Assembly: GCA_014859225.1 (NCBI GenBank)
Contig: JACUUP010000063.1
Span: 1-8,392 of the forward strand
Reading direction: 5' to 3'
DNA from: Candidatus Aerophobota bacterium
GTDB taxonomy: Bacteria; Aerophobota; Aerophobia; Aerophobales; B3-G15
Length of the DNA: 8,392 nucleotides
Positions 7,189 to 8,392 of the stretch are shown piece after piece. The position numbers and the translations under genes are program-made. Position 1 is the first letter of the stretch. Each line of letters opens with the position of its first letter. The notes under the pieces were generated by a model. The model was not told the DNA's origin and searched no databases. It saw nothing but the letters and a program-made list of their open reading frames with translations.

Positions 7189-7263
7189 GAGGCTTTTTTG
7201 CAATACCTGGCTCCCATAATCACATCTCATGAGAGGAGCCTGAATGAGAGGTCAAAAAGCCTC
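7189..7263. repeat. Nested inverted repeat between the divergent genes
   Basis: Outer arms GAGGCTTTTT (7189-7198) and AAAAAGCCTC (7254-7263) are perfect 10-bp complements. Inside lie a second pair, GGCTCC (7209-7214) and GGAGCC (7235-7240), and a 10-bp palindrome TCTCATGAGA (7225-7234). The short ACCT (7204-7207) and AGGT (7249-7252) also pair. It ends about 20 nt before the reductase -35 box, so it may be a regulator-binding or mobile element, or a transcription stop for reads entering from either side. It is not part of the predicted reductase transcript. Confidence 0.5.
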
Positions 7264-7281
7264 TTCAAAGATTTTTTATCC

Positions 7282-7309
7282 TGGACTTACTTTCTCTGGG
7301 TGGTATAAT
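7282..7309 (+). promoter_or_regulatory. Extended -10 promoter of the aldo/keto reductase gene
   Basis: A perfect TATAAT (7304-7309) is preceded by TG at 7301-7302, giving an ideal extended -10. TGGACT (7282-7287) sits 16 nt upstream as a 4-of-6 -35 box. The predicted start is near 7316, leaving a leader of about 90 nt. This is the best promoter in the window. Confidence 0.75.
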
Positions 7310-7338
7310 AAAAAATGTGTTCTTTTTGGAGAACTTAA

Positions 7339-7355
7339 CCCAGAGAGCTTCTGGG
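7339..7355 (+). promoter_or_regulatory. Leader hairpin upstream of the reductase
   Basis: CCCAGA (7339-7344) and TCTGGG (7350-7355) form a 6-bp GC-rich stem with a 5-nt loop; flanking TAAC and GTTA (7359-7362) may extend it imperfectly. No U-run follows, so it is not an intrinsic terminator. It may stabilise the transcript or take part in control of the reductase; no known riboswitch class was recognised. Confidence 0.4.
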
Positions 7356-7383
7356 GGAGTTAGGGATTGCAATAAGGAATGGT

Positions 7384-7410
7384 ATGCGTATTAACGGGAG
7401 GAGAAAATGA
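7384..7410 (+). CDS. Possible 8-codon leader ORF ending on the reductase start
   Basis: An ATG at 7384 opens a reading frame for MRINGRRK. Its TGA overlaps the reductase ATG as ATGA (7407-7410). AAGGA (7374-7378) lies 5 nt upstream and could serve as a ribosome site. The reductase has its own good site inside this mini-ORF, so coupling is not required. The peptide is too short to judge by composition and may be chance. Confidence 0.25.
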   Translation: MRINGRRK

Positions 7411-8392
7411 AAAAAGTAAAATTTGGAAACACAGACCTTGAAGTGAGCAGGATTGCCTTTGGAGGAATCCCTATCCAGCGTTTGAGCAAGAAAGAGGGAG
7501 TAGAAGTGGTCAAGGGAGTTCTGGGCTTGGAAGTTACCTTCATTGATACGGCTTATGGCTATGGCGATAGTGAGGAGAAAATCGGAGAGGCTATCCGGGG
7601 AACACCCAGAGATGAGCTTGTTATCTCCTCCAAATCCCCTGCCCCGGACAAAAAGACTTTTCTTGAACATGTTGATACCAGCCTCAGGAGGCTATGTATA
7701 GATTATATTGATATTTATCACCTGCATGGGGTCAACTCAGAGGAGAAACTAAATCAGGTGATGGGAAAAAAGGGAGCTTTTGAGGGTCTTTTGGAGGTAA
7801 TAGATAAGGGGAAAGTTCGCTATGCAGCTTTTAGCTCCCATAGCCTTCCGGTAGCCAAAAAACTTATCCAGTCAAATAAATTTCAAGTTACCCAAATTCC
7901 ATTTAATTTTATCGATGAGCAGGCAAAAGAAGAGGTTATCCCTCTTGCCCGGAATGTAAATATGGGGTTTATTGCCATGAAACCTCTGGGAGGAGGACTT
8001 CTGGAGGATGCCAATCTTTGCTTTCGTTACTTAATGCAGTTTGATGGAATTATTCCCGATCCAGGGATTGAAAGAATAGAGGAGATGGAAGAGATTGTAC
8101 GGATTATTGAGAATCCACGCCCGCTTACCGATGAGGAAAAAAAGAGGATAGGGAAGCTCAGAAAAGAGTTGGGAGAGGAATGGTGTCACCGGTGTGATTA
8201 TTGTCAGCCCTGTCCTCAGGAGATTCCAATAAGTACAGTTCTTATTGCAAGGAGTGTGGCAAAGCGCATGTCTTTTGACGAAGGAGACAATTTTGTTGGC
8301 CCGGCGATAGAGAAAGCAGAAGAATGTACGGAGTGTGGAGAGTGTGTGGAGAAGTGCCCGTATAATTTAAATATTCCGGAACTTCTCAAAAA
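7407..8392 (+). CDS. Aldo/keto reductase with C-terminal ferredoxin-like Fe-S domain (partial, runs off the window)
   Basis: The product is a TIM-barrel aldo/keto reductase fused to a ferredoxin-like tail. The visible 328 residues begin MKKVKFGNTDLEVSRIAFGG, and the barrel spans about 1-235. The catalytic tetrad is recognisable: Asp47 and Tyr52 in DTAYGYGDSE, Lys76 in ISSKS, His107 in YHLHG. The tail has two cysteine sets: C260, C263, C266, C269 followed by Pro, and a classic ferredoxin motif C307, C310, C313, C317 followed by Pro. This architecture is known in anaerobes; the substrate is not, and electron exchange with ferredoxin-type partners is inferred. The start has GGGAGGAG (7396-7403) close upstream and follows a strong promoter. 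No stop occurs before 8392; the family is usually about 370-390 residues, so perhaps 40-60 are missing. It is transcribed away from mutM, probably independently. Confidence 0.93.
   Translation, partial: MKKVKFGNTDLEVSRIAFGGIPIQRLSKKEGVEVVKGVLGLEVTFIDTAYGYGDSEEKIGEAIRGTPRDELVISSKSPAPDKKTFLEHVDTSLRRLCIDYIDIYHLHGVNSEEKLNQVMGKKGAFEGLLEVIDKGKVRYAAFSSHSLPVAKKLIQSNKFQVTQIPFNFIDEQAKEEVIPLARNVNMGFIAMKPLGGGLLEDANLCFRYLMQFDGIIPDPGIERIEEMEEIVRIIENPRPLTDEEKKRIGKLRKELGEEWCHRCDYCQPCPQEIPISTVLIARSVAKRMSFDEGDNFVGPAIEKAEECTECGECVEKCPYNLNIPELLK

Larger units (their letters stand above)
6973..7406. other. Divergent intergenic region with promoters and palindromic DNA
   Basis: This 434-nt region separates mutM from the reductase gene and is the only long non-coding stretch. 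From left to right it holds the mutM ribosome site and an AT-rich promoter zone (6973-7080), a palindromic element (7091-7161), a short unstructured spacer, a second nested inverted repeat (7189-7263), then the reductase promoter and its leader (7282-7406). No protein longer than a few codons is convincing, and no tRNA or known riboswitch was recognised. Confidence 0.8.

Noticed and set aside
7315-7338. Seven-codon ORF MCSFWRT at the start of the reductase leader
   Set aside because: It starts at or before the predicted transcription start and has no ribosome site.
7339-7355. Leader hairpin as an intrinsic terminator
   Set aside because: It is followed by GGAGTTAGGG and no U-run.
7335-7670. 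Minus-strand open frame of 111 codons opposite the reductase
   Set aside because: It is antisense to the well-supported reductase N-terminus and its promoter leader, with no family features.

Overview
The window is a stretch of ordinary bacterial chromosome, AT-rich, almost fully coding, with clear Shine-Dalgarno sites. MutM, ArgS and a periplasmic-type HtrA protease mark it as bacterial. A signal-peptide HtrA hints at an envelope with a periplasm, and an aldo/keto reductase carrying two ferredoxin-like cysteine clusters suggests anaerobic metabolism. I cannot name the phylum; an uncultured anaerobic lineage is a reasonable guess, not a result.

Layout. Seven genes lie on the minus strand and read right to left: mutM (6972-6148), htrA (6084-4531), argS (4504-2831), a 97-residue one-span membrane protein (2794-2501), the N-terminal half of transketolase (2419-1565), the C-terminal half (1577-624, overlapping the previous gene by 13 nt) and an unrecognised 199-residue helical protein (608-9). 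Gaps are 15 to 81 nt and no convincing terminator was seen between them, so one long transcription unit is possible, perhaps with an internal promoter before htrA. On the plus strand a divergent aldo/keto reductase-ferredoxin gene starts at 7407 and runs off the right edge.

The 434-nt divergent region (6973-7406) is the only long non-coding stretch and the most structured DNA here. It holds a weak promoter for mutM, a compact palindromic element with 8-bp terminal inverted repeats (7096-7154), a second nested inverted repeat (7189-7263), a strong extended -10 promoter for the reductase (7282-7309), and a leader with a hairpin and a possible 8-codon ORF that ends on the reductase start codon.

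Functionally the cluster mixes housekeeping tasks: oxidised-base repair, envelope protein quality control, arginyl-tRNA synthesis and the non-oxidative pentose phosphate pathway. I see no defence system, prophage, CRISPR array, rRNA or tRNA. The points most worth a second look are the palindromic elements, the ArgS catalytic loop that lacks its lysines, the two unrecognised proteins, and the reductase leader.
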